Positions 1 to 6,861 are shown, numbered from the stretch's first letter. The stretch is DNA of 8,057 bases from Flavobacteriaceae bacterium (GCA_029253805.1 JAQWYU010000185.1:1-8057), one strand, 5' to 3'. Notes: generated by a model from the letters alone, not told the origin. Numbers and translations are program-made.

Positions 1-408
1 AATATTACTGCAGAGTCTATACTTGAAACCTTTAATGGCTTTGAGGCTAAAGCTTTGATTCAAGAATACATCGCTGAGGCAAAAGGTGCAGACCTAAGGG
101 TACTAATTGTTGATAATCGTGTAGTGGGAGCTATGAAGCGGCAAGGAAAAGAGGGGGAGTTTAGATCAAACTTGCACAGAGGGGGAACCTGTAGACAATA
201 TAAATTAAGTGACCAAGAAATAAAAATTGCACTCAAAGCAGCTCGTGAACTGAAACTATCGATCTGTGGAGTTGATTTATTACAGTCTAATAGAGGACCT
301 TTAGTTATGGAAATCAATTCGACTCCTGGACTTAGAGGTATCGAAGATGCTTCCAAAAAAAATATAGCACAATCTATTATAACCTACGTTGAAAGAAATA
401 AACGTTAA
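1..408 (+). CDS. rimK: RimK-family ATP-grasp ligase, C-terminal part (5' truncated by window edge)
   Basis: This is the last 135 residues of a protein of about 300; the start lies upstream of the window. RimK adds glutamate residues to the C-terminus of ribosomal protein S6 in E. coli using ATP; related ligases modify other substrates. The visible part is the C-terminal half of the ATP-grasp fold. It contains the family block RSNLHRGG (fragment residues 55-62) and the metal/ATP-binding segment GVDLLQSNRGPLVMEINSTP. In that segment D92, E104 and N106 match the Mg-binding Asp, Glu and Asn of E. coli RimK. The C-terminal GIEDASKKNIAQSII matches the family's GIEKATGxDIA region. The frame is open from base 1 and the TTG at 55 is internal. 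The next gene follows on the same strand and is probably co-transcribed. The family call is very secure; the substrate is not, because specificity determinants are partly outside the window. Confidence 0.95.
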   Translation, partial: NITAESILETFNGFEAKALIQEYIAEAKGADLRVLIVDNRVVGAMKRQGKEGEFRSNLHRGGTCRQYKLSDQEIKIALKAARELKLSICGVDLLQSNRGPLVMEINSTPGLRGIEDASKKNIAQSIITYVERNKR

Positions 409-427
409 TAATGTTAAAACAAAACAA

Positions 428-994
428 GTGTTAAACAAAAAACAACTTAGAGCAGAGATAAAACAACGTCGTCGTAATTTAACTTTAAAAGAAATTGAAG
501 ACTTTAGTATTCAGATATCTAACTTGATTATTAACCTTCCAATTTGGAAATACTCGTTTTATCATATTTTTTTAAGTATAAAATCTCTTAATGAAGTAAA
601 TACAGAGCCTCTTTTGGCGATACTGTTAGGAAAAGATAAAAATATTGCAATCTCAAAAACTAATTTTGAGGCGCGTACAATGTCCCATATATTATTACAA
701 GATAATACCGTGTTGAAACTTAATCCTCAAAATATTCCAGAACCGATAAATGGGGTTGAGATAAGTAGTAAACAGATCGAAGTAGTATTTGTTCCCTTAA
801 TGGCATTTGATAAATTAGGTAATCGAATTGGATACGGAAAAGGGTTCTATGATATATTTTTGAAAAGATGCTCAAAGAATACTTTAAAAATTGGGCTTTC
901 TTTTTTTGAAGCTGAAAACTTTATCATTGAAAACAATCCGCACGACGTTCCTTTGGATTATTGTATTACTCCAAAGCAGGTGTATTTTTTTTAA
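428..994 (+). CDS. 5-formyltetrahydrofolate cyclo-ligase (methenyl-THF synthetase)
   Basis: A cytosolic folate enzyme of 188 aa that converts 5-formyl-THF plus ATP to 5,10-methenyl-THF, returning the storage or inhibitory folate to the one-carbon pool. Diagnostic features (GTG numbering) are an N-terminal basic helix (NKKQLRAEIKQRRR), VVFVPLMAFDKLGNRIGYGKGFYD (the phosphate-binding RxGxGxGxYD loop, about residues 133-142), and HDVPLD at about 172-177 followed by YCITP. No ATG is available in frame. The frame stays open back to a TTG at 389, which would overlap rimK by 20 nt. GTG at 428 gives MLNKKQLR, which matches the usual N-terminus and family length and leaves 19 nt after the rimK stop. 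No Shine-Dalgarno sequence is visible for either start. Its stop shares TTAA (991-994) with the stop of the opposing lspA gene. Family call firm, start moderately sure. Confidence 0.9.
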   Translation: MLNKKQLRAEIKQRRRNLTLKEIEDFSIQISNLIINLPIWKYSFYHIFLSIKSLNEVNTEPLLAILLGKDKNIAISKTNFEARTMSHILLQDNTVLKLNPQNIPEPINGVEISSKQIEVVFVPLMAFDKLGNRIGYGKGFYDIFLKRCSKNTLKIGLSFFEAENFIIENNPHDVPLDYCITPKQVYFF

Positions 995-1617
995 TTAGTT
1001 GTGTTTTTTAAAAATACTTTTTTATTGAAGAACAAAAGAAAACCTATACCAGTACTTATAGCTATATCAGCAACATTAAATACTGGATCAAAAAAAGAAA
1101 AATATTGGCCTCCAAAAAATGGAATCCACTTCGGTAAGGCTCCTTTAAACATTGGAAAATATAACATGTCAACTACACTTCCATAAAACAAACCACTGTA
1201 AGAATTTGATGGATAAAATGATGCAATTTGACCTAAACTACTTTCAAAAAAAAGACCATAAAAAACTGAATCTATAATATTTCCTAATGCACCAGAGAAA
1301 ACCAATGTAATCGAAATGATCAGCAACTTAGATGCTTGCTTTTTGATACTTTGAAACAACCAGTAACCAATTCCAAAAACTGCAAATAATCTGAATATTG
1401 ATAAGAATAGCTTTGCATTTGATTCTGTTATATAAGAAGAAATATCACTTAATTTAGCCCCCCAAGCCATGCCTTCATTTTCAATAAAAAAAATTTTGAA
1501 CCACTCAAAAACTTTGAGCTCTTGACCTAATACAAAGTGGGTTTTAATGTATGTTTTTGTAGCTTGATCAAAAAAAAGAATGATTGCTATTAACAAAAGT
1601 ACCTGTTTCTTAGACAT
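991..1617 (-). CDS. lspA: Lipoprotein signal peptidase (signal peptidase II)
   Basis: An inner-membrane aspartyl protease of 208 aa that removes signal peptides from diacylglyceryl-modified prolipoproteins. The recognised motifs, in order, are FFDQATK (D17) in the first helix, ENEGMAWG (N47-G49), SGALGNIIDS carrying catalytic D116, GSVVDM (D150), and VFNVADIAIS carrying catalytic D184. Four hydrophobic segments are visible, near 5-17, 70-88, 97-119 and 180-198. The stretch between GNIID and VVDM is about 25 residues longer than in E. coli LspA, and GNLIDR has become GNIIDS. From memory both are usual in Bacteroidota. It is the last gene of ileS > dksA-like > lspA; its ATG lies 1 nt after the upstream stop, so it is probably translationally coupled. 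It ends against the converging 5-formyl-THF cyclo-ligase gene with no obvious hairpin terminator between them. The coding strand has several 7-8 nt T-runs, in keeping with the low GC. Confidence 0.96.
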   Translation of the reverse strand: MSKKQVLLLIAIILFFDQATKTYIKTHFVLGQELKVFEWFKIFFIENEGMAWGAKLSDISSYITESNAKLFLSIFRLFAVFGIGYWLFQSIKKQASKLLIISITLVFSGALGNIIDSVFYGLFFESSLGQIASFYPSNSYSGLFYGSVVDMLYFPMFKGALPKWIPFFGGQYFSFFDPVFNVADIAISTGIGFLLFFNKKVFLKNTTN

Positions 1618-1618
1618 G

Positions 1619-2002
1619 TTATTTTTGCATGTTCTTTGCTTCGATACTCAATGTTGCATGTGGAACTAACTCCAAACGTTTTTTGTTAATTAACTTTCCT
1701 GTAACTCTACAAATACCATAAGTTTTATTTTCAATTCTAATCAATGCATTTTTTAAATCTCTAATAAACTTCTCTTGTCGTATCGCTAGTTGGGAGTTTG
1801 ATTCCTTACTCATTACCTGACTACCTTCATCAAATGCTTTAAACGTTGGTGATGTGTCTTCGGTGCCATTATTGTGGTCATTCATATAAGCACTTTTAAT
1901 TAATTCTAAATCATGCTGAGCTTTATCGATTTTTTGAAGAATAATAGCTCTAAATTTCTCTAAATCCTTATCAGAATATCTGCTTGTATTTTCTATAGAC
2001 AT
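1619..2002 (-). CDS. DksA/TraR-type protein with degenerate zinc finger
   Basis: A 127-aa protein of the DksA/TraR superfamily, whose members enter the RNA polymerase secondary channel; E. coli DksA works with ppGpp. The C-terminal part follows the family pattern (YGICRVTGKLINKKRLELVPHATLS, residues 95-119), but of the four zinc Cys only C98 remains. The other positions hold T101 and residues around S119 and A122. The N-terminal two-thirds looks like a helical hairpin (about 10-40 and 62-92), with an acidic/polar tip NGTEDTSPTFKAFDEG. I see no DxxDxA tip motif of the kind E. coli DksA uses. The fold should therefore be stabilised without zinc, and a DksA-like action on RNA polymerase is inference only. 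The gene sits 2 nt after ileS and 1 nt before lspA, so it is clearly part of that operon. The ATG start matches the upstream spacing. Confidence 0.9.
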   Translation of the reverse strand: MSIENTSRYSDKDLEKFRAIILQKIDKAQHDLELIKSAYMNDHNNGTEDTSPTFKAFDEGSQVMSKESNSQLAIRQEKFIRDLKNALIRIENKTYGICRVTGKLINKKRLELVPHATLSIEAKNMQK

Positions 2003-2004
2003 AA

Positions 2005-5000
2005 TTACTTTAATTTTTGGATGTACAACTTACTATTAACTTTGTCAAAGGAAATTTCAATACCTTTGTTGAGCTGCGGTAATAATTGTAAATTATCGGT
2101 TAATGTTTCTGTTTTTATATATTCTAAATTTAATCTTATAGAATCTTCAAGACTTTCATCAGCCTGTAAAAAGACTTCTATTCGGTCTGTTACTTGGAAG
2201 CCAGAATCTTTTCTTAAGTTTTGAATTCTATTAACAAGTTCTCTAGCAATACCTTCTGCTTTTAGCATGTCCGAAACCGTAACATCTAAAGCTACTGTCA
2301 TTGCACCTTGATTTGCAACTAACCAGCCTTCAATATCTTTTGAGGATATCTCTACGTCACCAGCTTGTAATCTAACACTTTTACCATTAATTTCAATCTC
2401 GAAAACACCTTTTTCTTCAATATCTTTTATATCCTTTTCTTGTAGCTTTTGAATAGCATTTGAAATTAACTTCATGTCTTTTCCAAAACGAGGACCTAAA
2501 GCCTTAAAGTTTGGTTTAATTTGTTTAACTAGTATATCAGAGGCGTCTTCTAGAAGTTCAATTTCTTTTACATTAACTTCGTGCTTGATCAGATCAGAGA
2601 TAGCTAGGATTTCATCTCTTTGCTCAGAAGAATTAACTGGAATAATTATCTTTTGTAAAGGCTGTCTAACTTTGATTTTCTCTTTAGCGCGTAAAGAAAG
2701 TACAAGTGATGAAATTATCTGTGCTTGACCCATTTTTCGCTCTAGATCTTTATTGACAAGTGAAGTATCTACCAAAGGGAAATTAGCTAAATGCACACTT
2801 TCAAAAACTTCCTTGTTTGTAACTAAATTCAAATCCAAATATAAACGATCCATATAAAAAGGAGCTATAGGTGCTCCTAACTTAGCTATAGTAACCATAC
2901 AAGTGTATAGAGTCTGATATGCTGATATTTTATCATGTTCATATTCTCCTTTCCAAAAACGTCTTCTACTTAACCGAACATACCAATTACTTAAATACTC
3001 TTGAGTAAATTCAGAAATAGCACGTGCTGCTTTTGTAGGTTCATATTCCGTATAAAAAGTATCGACTTTTTCTACTAATGAGTTTAATTCTGAAAAAATC
3101 CAACGGTCAATTTCAGGACGATCCTCGATTTCAATATTTGGCTCTGAATAAGAAAATTTATCAATATTAGCGTACAATGTAAAAAATGCATATGTATTGT
3201 AAAGTGTTCCAAAAAACTTACGCTTTACTTCTTCGATGCCGTCAACATCAAATTTCAAATTATCCCACGGATTAGCATTACTTATCATATACCAACGTGT
3301 GGCATCTGGGCCATAAATTGATAGAGTTTCGAACGGGTCCGTAGCATTTCCTAAGCGTTTGGACATTTTTTGTCCATTCTTGTCTAAAACCAAACCGTTT
3401 GAAACTACATTTTTATAAGCTACAGAGTCAAAAACTATAGTCCCAATTGCATGAAGTGTATAAAACCATCCACGTGTTTGATCAACACCCTCGGCAATAA
3501 AATCAGCTGGAAACGCATTGTTTTGATCGATAAGATTTTTATTTTCAAATGGGTAATGCCATTGTGCATAAGGCATGCTACCGGAGTCAAACCAAACATC
3601 TATTAAATCACTTTCTCTTTGCATAGGTTTTCCAGAAACAGACACTAGAGTAATGGTGTCTACTATGTTTTTGTGCAAATCAATCTTAGCATAATTTTGA
3701 TTTGAGTAATCACCTACTATAAAATTCTCAAAAATAGGCTTATCAAGCACACCTGCGTTCACCGCTTTTATCATTTCCAATTTAAGTTCTTCAACAGAAC
3801 CTATACAAATTTCTTCTTTACCATCTTCAGTTCTCCAAATTGGAAGTGGAATACCCCAATATCGGGAACGGGAAAGATTCCAATCATTAGCATTATCTAA
3901 CCAATTTCCAAAACGACCTTCTCCAGTACTTTTGGGTTTCCAATTAATTGTTTTATTTAGCTCAAACATTTGCTCTTTTACACCAGTTACTTTTATAAAC
4001 CAAGAGTCTAGAGGATAATACAAAATAGGTTTATCTGTACGCCAACAGTTAGGATAACTATGTTTATACTTTTCAACTTTAAATGCCTTATTTTCTGTCT
4101 TTAACTTGATTGCAAGCTCAACATCAACAGATTTCTTAGGAGCTTTACCTTCAGGGTAATATTCATTTTTGACATACCGACCTGCAAATTCAGAAACCTC
4201 AGGCCTAAAGCGACCTTGTAAATCAACAAGTGGCACCAAGTTTCCATCACTATCTTTTACCAATAGTGGTGGTATTTCTGGGGTTGCTTGCTTAGCAACA
4301 ATCGCATCATCGGCACCAAAAGTTGGAGCTGTATGAACAATTCCTGTTCCATCATCTGTAGTTACAAAGTCACCAGAAATAATTCGAAAAGCATTTTGCG
4401 GATTGTCATTTGGTAATGCGTAATCCAATAATTGCTCATAAGAAATACCAACTAAATCTTTTCCAAGAAATGTGTTTCCAATAAAAAATGGAATATTTTT
4501 ATCTAATGGGCTGTAGCATTTAAGCTCTTCATATGAGTCTACTTGTTTAAATTTTCCACTAAATTGTGTACTAACAAGAGCTTTCGCAAGTACAACGCTA
4601 GCAGGTTTATTAGTGTACTGATTATATGTTTTTACAAGAACATATTCAATTTTTGAGCCTACTGTTAAAGCGGTGTTACTAGGTAATGTCCATGGAGTAG
4701 TCGTCCATGCTAAAAAAAATATATCCCCTTGATTTTGTAAGAATGCTGGAAGTGATTCATGTACAGCTTTAAATTGGGCTACTATAGTAGTATCAGTAAC
4801 GTCTTGATATGTTCCAGGCTGATTTAATTCGTGAGAGCTTAGTCCAGTTCCAGCTTTAGGTGAGTAGGGCTGAATAGTATAGCCCTTATAAATAAGGTTC
4901 TTGTTATAGATTTGCTTTAACAACCACCACACACTTTCCATATATTTGGGATCATAGGTAACATAAGGGTCGGCCATATTTACCCAATACCCCATTTTTT

Positions 5001-5412
5001 TAGTTAGGTTATTCCAAACATCAGTATAGCGCATTACTGCAGTTCTACAGGCAGAGTTATAATCTTCAACTGAAATAGTTTTACCAATATCTTCCTTTGT
5101 AATACATAGTTCTTTTTCAACCCCAAGTTCTATTGGTAAACCATGTGTATCCCAACCTGCTTTTCGATTAACTTGAAATCCTTTCATGGTTTTGTAACGC
5201 GGAAAAATATCTTTTATAGTACGTGCTAAAACATGATGCACTCCTGGTAATCCGTTTGCGGAAGGCGGTCCCTCAAAGAAAACAAAAGGTTTTTGACCAT
5301 TTCTTGTAGTTATGCTTTTCTCAAAAATATTATTTTCTTCCCAAAGCTTTAATATTTCATCTCCTACGCCTGGTAAGTTAAGTCCTTTATAATTAGGAAA
5401 AGTTGTACTCAT
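2005..5412 (-). CDS. ileS: Isoleucyl-tRNA synthetase, eukaryote-like type (IleRS2), with GVHH signature
   Basis: A cytosolic class I synthetase of 1135 aa that charges tRNA-Ile with isoleucine and edits misactivated valine. N-terminal catalytic half: FFEGPPSANGLPGVHHVLAR (45-64), in which the HxGH signature is replaced by G57-V-H-H60, and GWDTHGLPIE (86-95). CP1 editing domain: TTTPWTLPSN (237-246) and GTGIVHTAPTFGADD (355-369), ending in the expected aspartate D369. Then come WNLSRSRYWGIPLPIW (511-526), DVWFDSGSMPYA (605-616) and the KMSKR loop (682-686). The helical anticodon-binding domain starts near DRWIFSELNSL (769). The long C-terminal region (about 850-1135) has no cysteine pairs, so it lacks the C-terminal zinc finger of IleRS1. 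KMSKR, the length and the zinc-free C-terminus place it in IleRS2, the class associated with natural mupirocin resistance. It is the first gene of a tight operon with the dksA-like gene and lspA; the ATG at 5412 is well placed for the family N-terminus. Confidence 0.98.
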   Translation of the reverse strand: MSTTFPNYKGLNLPGVGDEILKLWEENNIFEKSITTRNGQKPFVFFEGPPSANGLPGVHHVLARTIKDIFPRYKTMKGFQVNRKAGWDTHGLPIELGVEKELCITKEDIGKTISVEDYNSACRTAVMRYTDVWNNLTKKMGYWVNMADPYVTYDPKYMESVWWLLKQIYNKNLIYKGYTIQPYSPKAGTGLSSHELNQPGTYQDVTDTTIVAQFKAVHESLPAFLQNQGDIFFLAWTTTPWTLPSNTALTVGSKIEYVLVKTYNQYTNKPASVVLAKALVSTQFSGKFKQVDSYEELKCYSPLDKNIPFFIGNTFLGKDLVGISYEQLLDYALPNDNPQNAFRIISGDFVTTDDGTGIVHTAPTFGADDAIVAKQATPEIPPLLVKDSDGNLVPLVDLQGRFRPEVSEFAGRYVKNEYYPEGKAPKKSVDVELAIKLKTENKAFKVEKYKHSYPNCWRTDKPILYYPLDSWFIKVTGVKEQMFELNKTINWKPKSTGEGRFGNWLDNANDWNLSRSRYWGIPLPIWRTEDGKEEICIGSVEELKLEMIKAVNAGVLDKPIFENFIVGDYSNQNYAKIDLHKNIVDTITLVSVSGKPMQRESDLIDVWFDSGSMPYAQWHYPFENKNLIDQNNAFPADFIAEGVDQTRGWFYTLHAIGTIVFDSVAYKNVVSNGLVLDKNGQKMSKRLGNATDPFETLSIYGPDATRWYMISNANPWDNLKFDVDGIEEVKRKFFGTLYNTYAFFTLYANIDKFSYSEPNIEIEDRPEIDRWIFSELNSLVEKVDTFYTEYEPTKAARAISEFTQEYLSNWYVRLSRRRFWKGEYEHDKISAYQTLYTCMVTIAKLGAPIAPFYMDRLYLDLNLVTNKEVFESVHLANFPLVDTSLVNKDLERKMGQAQIISSLVLSLRAKEKIKVRQPLQKIIIPVNSSEQRDEILAISDLIKHEVNVKEIELLEDASDILVKQIKPNFKALGPRFGKDMKLISNAIQKLQEKDIKDIEEKGVFEIEINGKSVRLQAGDVEISSKDIEGWLVANQGAMTVALDVTVSDMLKAEGIARELVNRIQNLRKDSGFQVTDRIEVFLQADESLEDSIRLNLEYIKTETLTDNLQLLPQLNKGIEISFDKVNSKLYIQKLK

Positions 5413-5614
5413 TATTACTTATAATTAAGGTCGTAAAATTAATAAAATTTAACAAAAGGAAAGCTATTAAATTAGCTCATTTTAAGATTACACATAAAAT
5501 ATAAAAAAAGAAGTTAACAAATTTTATTAGTTATTTGATAAGAAATATAACTGTAAGAAAGACATAACTTAAGAAAATTACTTTATTAGGTTTTTCTAGA
5601 AGAGAATTTAGACA
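5413..5614. other. AT-rich intergenic spacer upstream of ileS
   Basis: This 202-nt gap, the largest in the window, lies between the stop of the beta-barrel gene and the ileS start, both on the minus strand. It is visibly richer in A+T than its flanks and has no open frame worth calling. An 8-nt direct repeat TTAACAAA occurs at 5449-5456 and 5514-5521, and a small hairpin AGCTA/TAGCT sits at 5462-5477. The ileS promoter is expected here. On the minus strand, TTTG (5521-5518) is followed by a -7-like TATATTTT (5503-5496), but the 14-nt spacing is shorter than the Bacteroidota -33/-7 consensus, so I do not call a promoter. No T-box and no convincing terminator for the upstream gene were seen. 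Confidence 0.6.
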
Positions 5615-6298
5615 TCAGAGTATATAAAATATAAGTCCTATTTTTAAAGTACTCATGTCTAGAGGCTGTAAATCAGTTGTAGAAACTTCATTAAAAACGG
5701 AGTTTAGCCCGTAATAAATAAAACCGTTCCACGTATTGTAACCAATACTCATTGTTATGCCATACTGGAGTCTATTTAAATCCGTTAAATTTTTAATATT
5801 GATAGACTCCAGACCATTATTGAAAACAGATTTTGACCCTACAATATAACCTAACTTAAAGCCGGTATAAATCCGCCAGAACTTATGGCTCTCAGCACTT
5901 GAAGTTCGCCACCGAAACTCAAAAGGAACTTCTAAAAAATGAAGAGAGAAGTTATTCTTAGCGAAATTAGAGTTATCAATAATAGTATAAATTGAAGGAT
6001 TAGATTCGCTAATTCTAATGTTATGATTATAGCTATTAAAAGAATAACCTAAACCAAATGCTAAAGCCATATTGCGACGCTTATTTATAGGAAAGTCCCT
6101 AATAAAACCTAAATGAAGTCCTGGTGAAAAGCTGTTTTGAGAAACATTTTTAGGTAAATTAATTAAAGTGTTATAGGTAACAGTAACATAAAATTGATCT
6201 TCCCTGTATAAACTATCTGACTCCGTTATTAATCCACTTTGTGCAGCCAATGTAAATAAAAAGTTGAGATAAAAAATAAAATACAAGTAGAACCTCAT
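5615..6298 (-). CDS. Outer-membrane beta-barrel protein, PorT-like/porin family
   Basis: A 227-aa secreted protein. Residues 1-20 form a Sec signal peptide, hydrophobic and aromatic and ending LAAQ, with cleavage likely after Q20. There is no lipobox cysteine. The rest has alternating beta-strand patterns with aromatic girdle residues: REDQFYVTVTYN, SPGLHLGFIRDFP, MALAFGLGYSFNSYN, SLHFLEVPFEFRW, FWRIYTGFKLGYIVG, LQYGITMSIGY, NGFIYYGLNSVF and the terminal LKIGLIFYIL. That suggests an 8- to 10-stranded barrel of the OMP_b-brl_2 type. Many such proteins are labelled PorT family; PorT itself serves type IX secretion and gliding, but I cannot claim that role here. The gene lies downstream of the ExbB/ExbD cluster on the same strand, separated by a strong terminator, so a functional link is possible but transcription is probably separate. 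An 11-bp inverted repeat lies inside codons 163-178. Confidence 0.85.
   Translation of the reverse strand: MRFYLYFIFYLNFLFTLAAQSGLITESDSLYREDQFYVTVTYNTLINLPKNVSQNSFSPGLHLGFIRDFPINKRRNMALAFGLGYSFNSYNHNIRISESNPSIYTIIDNSNFAKNNFSLHFLEVPFEFRWRTSSAESHKFWRIYTGFKLGYIVGSKSVFNNGLESINIKNLTDLNRLQYGITMSIGYNTWNGFIYYGLNSVFNEVSTTDLQPLDMSTLKIGLIFYIL
5765..5812 (-). repeat. Perfect 11-bp inverted repeat inside the beta-barrel gene
   Basis: CTGGAGTCTAT (5765-5775) and ATAGACTCCAG (5802-5812) are exact reverse complements separated by 26 nt of AT-rich sequence. In the mRNA this would form an 11-bp stem covering codons 163-178 (the arms encode LES-I and N-RLQ). The stem uses CTG, GAG, CTC and CAG codons, which stand out where leucine is mostly TTA or CTT/CTA. 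It could be chance, an mRNA structure or an internal processing/attenuation site. There is no U-run after it, so it is not a standard terminator. Confidence 0.6.
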
Positions 6299-6331
6299 AA
6301 GACTAGCTGTTATTGCATTACTAAATTAAAC

Positions 6332-6358
6332 AAAAAAAGGCATTCTAATTAGAATGCC
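6332..6358 (-). terminator. Intrinsic terminator of the ExbB/ExbD operon
   Basis: GGCATTCT (6339-6346), an AATT loop, and AGAATGCC (6351-6358) form a perfect 20-bp palindrome. On the minus strand it is followed at once by seven T residues (complement of 6332-6338). The stem can be extended by one G-U and three A-U pairs using the AAAG preceding it on the minus strand. It lies 23 nt past the stop of the shorter exbD gene and 33 nt before the beta-barrel start, so it should end the ExbB/ExbD transcript. On the plus strand the following tract CTTTATAA is poor, so the element is mainly minus-directed. Confidence 0.9.
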
Positions 6359-6381
6359 CTTTATAATATAAATATTGTAAT

Positions 6382-6861
6382 TTAATTCATATTTGTCATT
6401 GCATCTCCAACTCCAGTGGTATAATTTATCTTAAGTGCATTAACCTTTCTTAACTCTTGCTTTACATCCCCAACAATCCCCATATTAGCATCTCTGTCGA
6501 CTTTCAAAGCAACTGTGAGGAAAGGTATTAATTCCTCTCTTAATGCTGCTCTTTCAGCACTGATAAAGGCACTTACCTCGCTAAGGTTAGCAAACTGGTC
6601 ATTTAACTGTATTCTTGCTTCAGTTCCAAACCTTTCGTATCCAGAACTAGGTTTGCCCATGTAGATGTAGCTAACAGGGTTTTTCTTATCAAGCTTTTCA
6701 ACTTGGTTAGCAACAGGAAGTGCATTTTGAATTTTAAGTGAGTTTTCACGCATTACAGTTGCAACCATGAAAAAAAACAATAACATAAATACTATATCTG
6801 GAAGTGAGGCTGTAGAGATAGGTGGGGTACCTCCGTCTTTTTTCTTTTTGAATTTTGACAT
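6382..6861 (-). CDS. ExbD/TolR family biopolymer transport protein (second, shorter copy)
   Basis: A 159-aa inner-membrane protein with a basic cytoplasmic N-terminus (KFKKKKDGG), one transmembrane helix at about 20-36 (LPDIVFMLLFFFMVATV), and a periplasmic domain. D22 occupies the conserved proton-carrying aspartate position of ExbD/TolR (STASLPDIVF). Near the C-terminus, LTVALKVDRDANMGIVGDVKQELRKVNALKINYTT fits the family's beta-alpha-beta segment (KxDR...VxDV). ExbD-type proteins sit in the pore of a MotA/TolQ/ExbB pentamer and convert proton flow into force on periplasmic or outer-membrane partners. It starts 24 nt after the first exbD and is the last gene before the terminator. The central region has an insertion (about 64-85) relative to short TolR proteins. 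The partner cannot be inferred. Confidence 0.93.
   Translation of the reverse strand: MSKFKKKKDGGTPPISTASLPDIVFMLLFFFMVATVMRENSLKIQNALPVANQVEKLDKKNPVSYIYMGKPSSGYERFGTEARIQLNDQFANLSEVSAFISAERAALREELIPFLTVALKVDRDANMGIVGDVKQELRKVNALKINYTTGVGDAMTNMN

Noticed and set aside
60..356. Minus-strand open frame of 98 codons inside rimK
   Set aside because: It is antisense to a strongly conserved ATP-grasp segment; its residue composition is Ser-rich noise and no family is recognisable.
1012..1030. Short A-run/T-run hairpin (AAAAA-TAC-TTTTT) just past the cyclo-ligase stop as a terminator
   Set aside because: Its stem is five A-T pairs only, with no G-C content, too weak to call as an intrinsic terminator.
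1001..1186. Plus-strand open frame of 61 codons at the 3' end of lspA
   Set aside because: It is antisense to the conserved LspA catalytic motif region and looks like a shadow of that gene.
2021..2728. Two short plus-strand open frames (2021-2224 and 2474-2728) inside ileS
   Set aside because: Both lie opposite the IleRS C-terminal domain, which reads without interruption on the minus strand; neither has recognisable motifs.
5413..5614. T-box or other tRNA-sensing leader ahead of ileS
   Set aside because: No T-box core sequence, specifier stem or terminator/antiterminator pair is visible, and T-boxes are not a feature of this phylum.
5615..6298. Assignment of the beta-barrel protein as the true type IX secretion component PorT/SprT
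   Set aside because: The PorT-like barrel fold is shared by many unrelated outer-membrane proteins; the neighbours here are ExbD and ileS and no T9SS gene is present, so only the broad family can be supported.
6304..6334. Possible Bacteroidota promoter (TTTG ... TA-rich) for the beta-barrel gene just after the terminator
   Set aside because: The TTTG is simply the end of the terminator T-run, and no TAnnTTTG-like -7 element sits at 17-23 nt from it.
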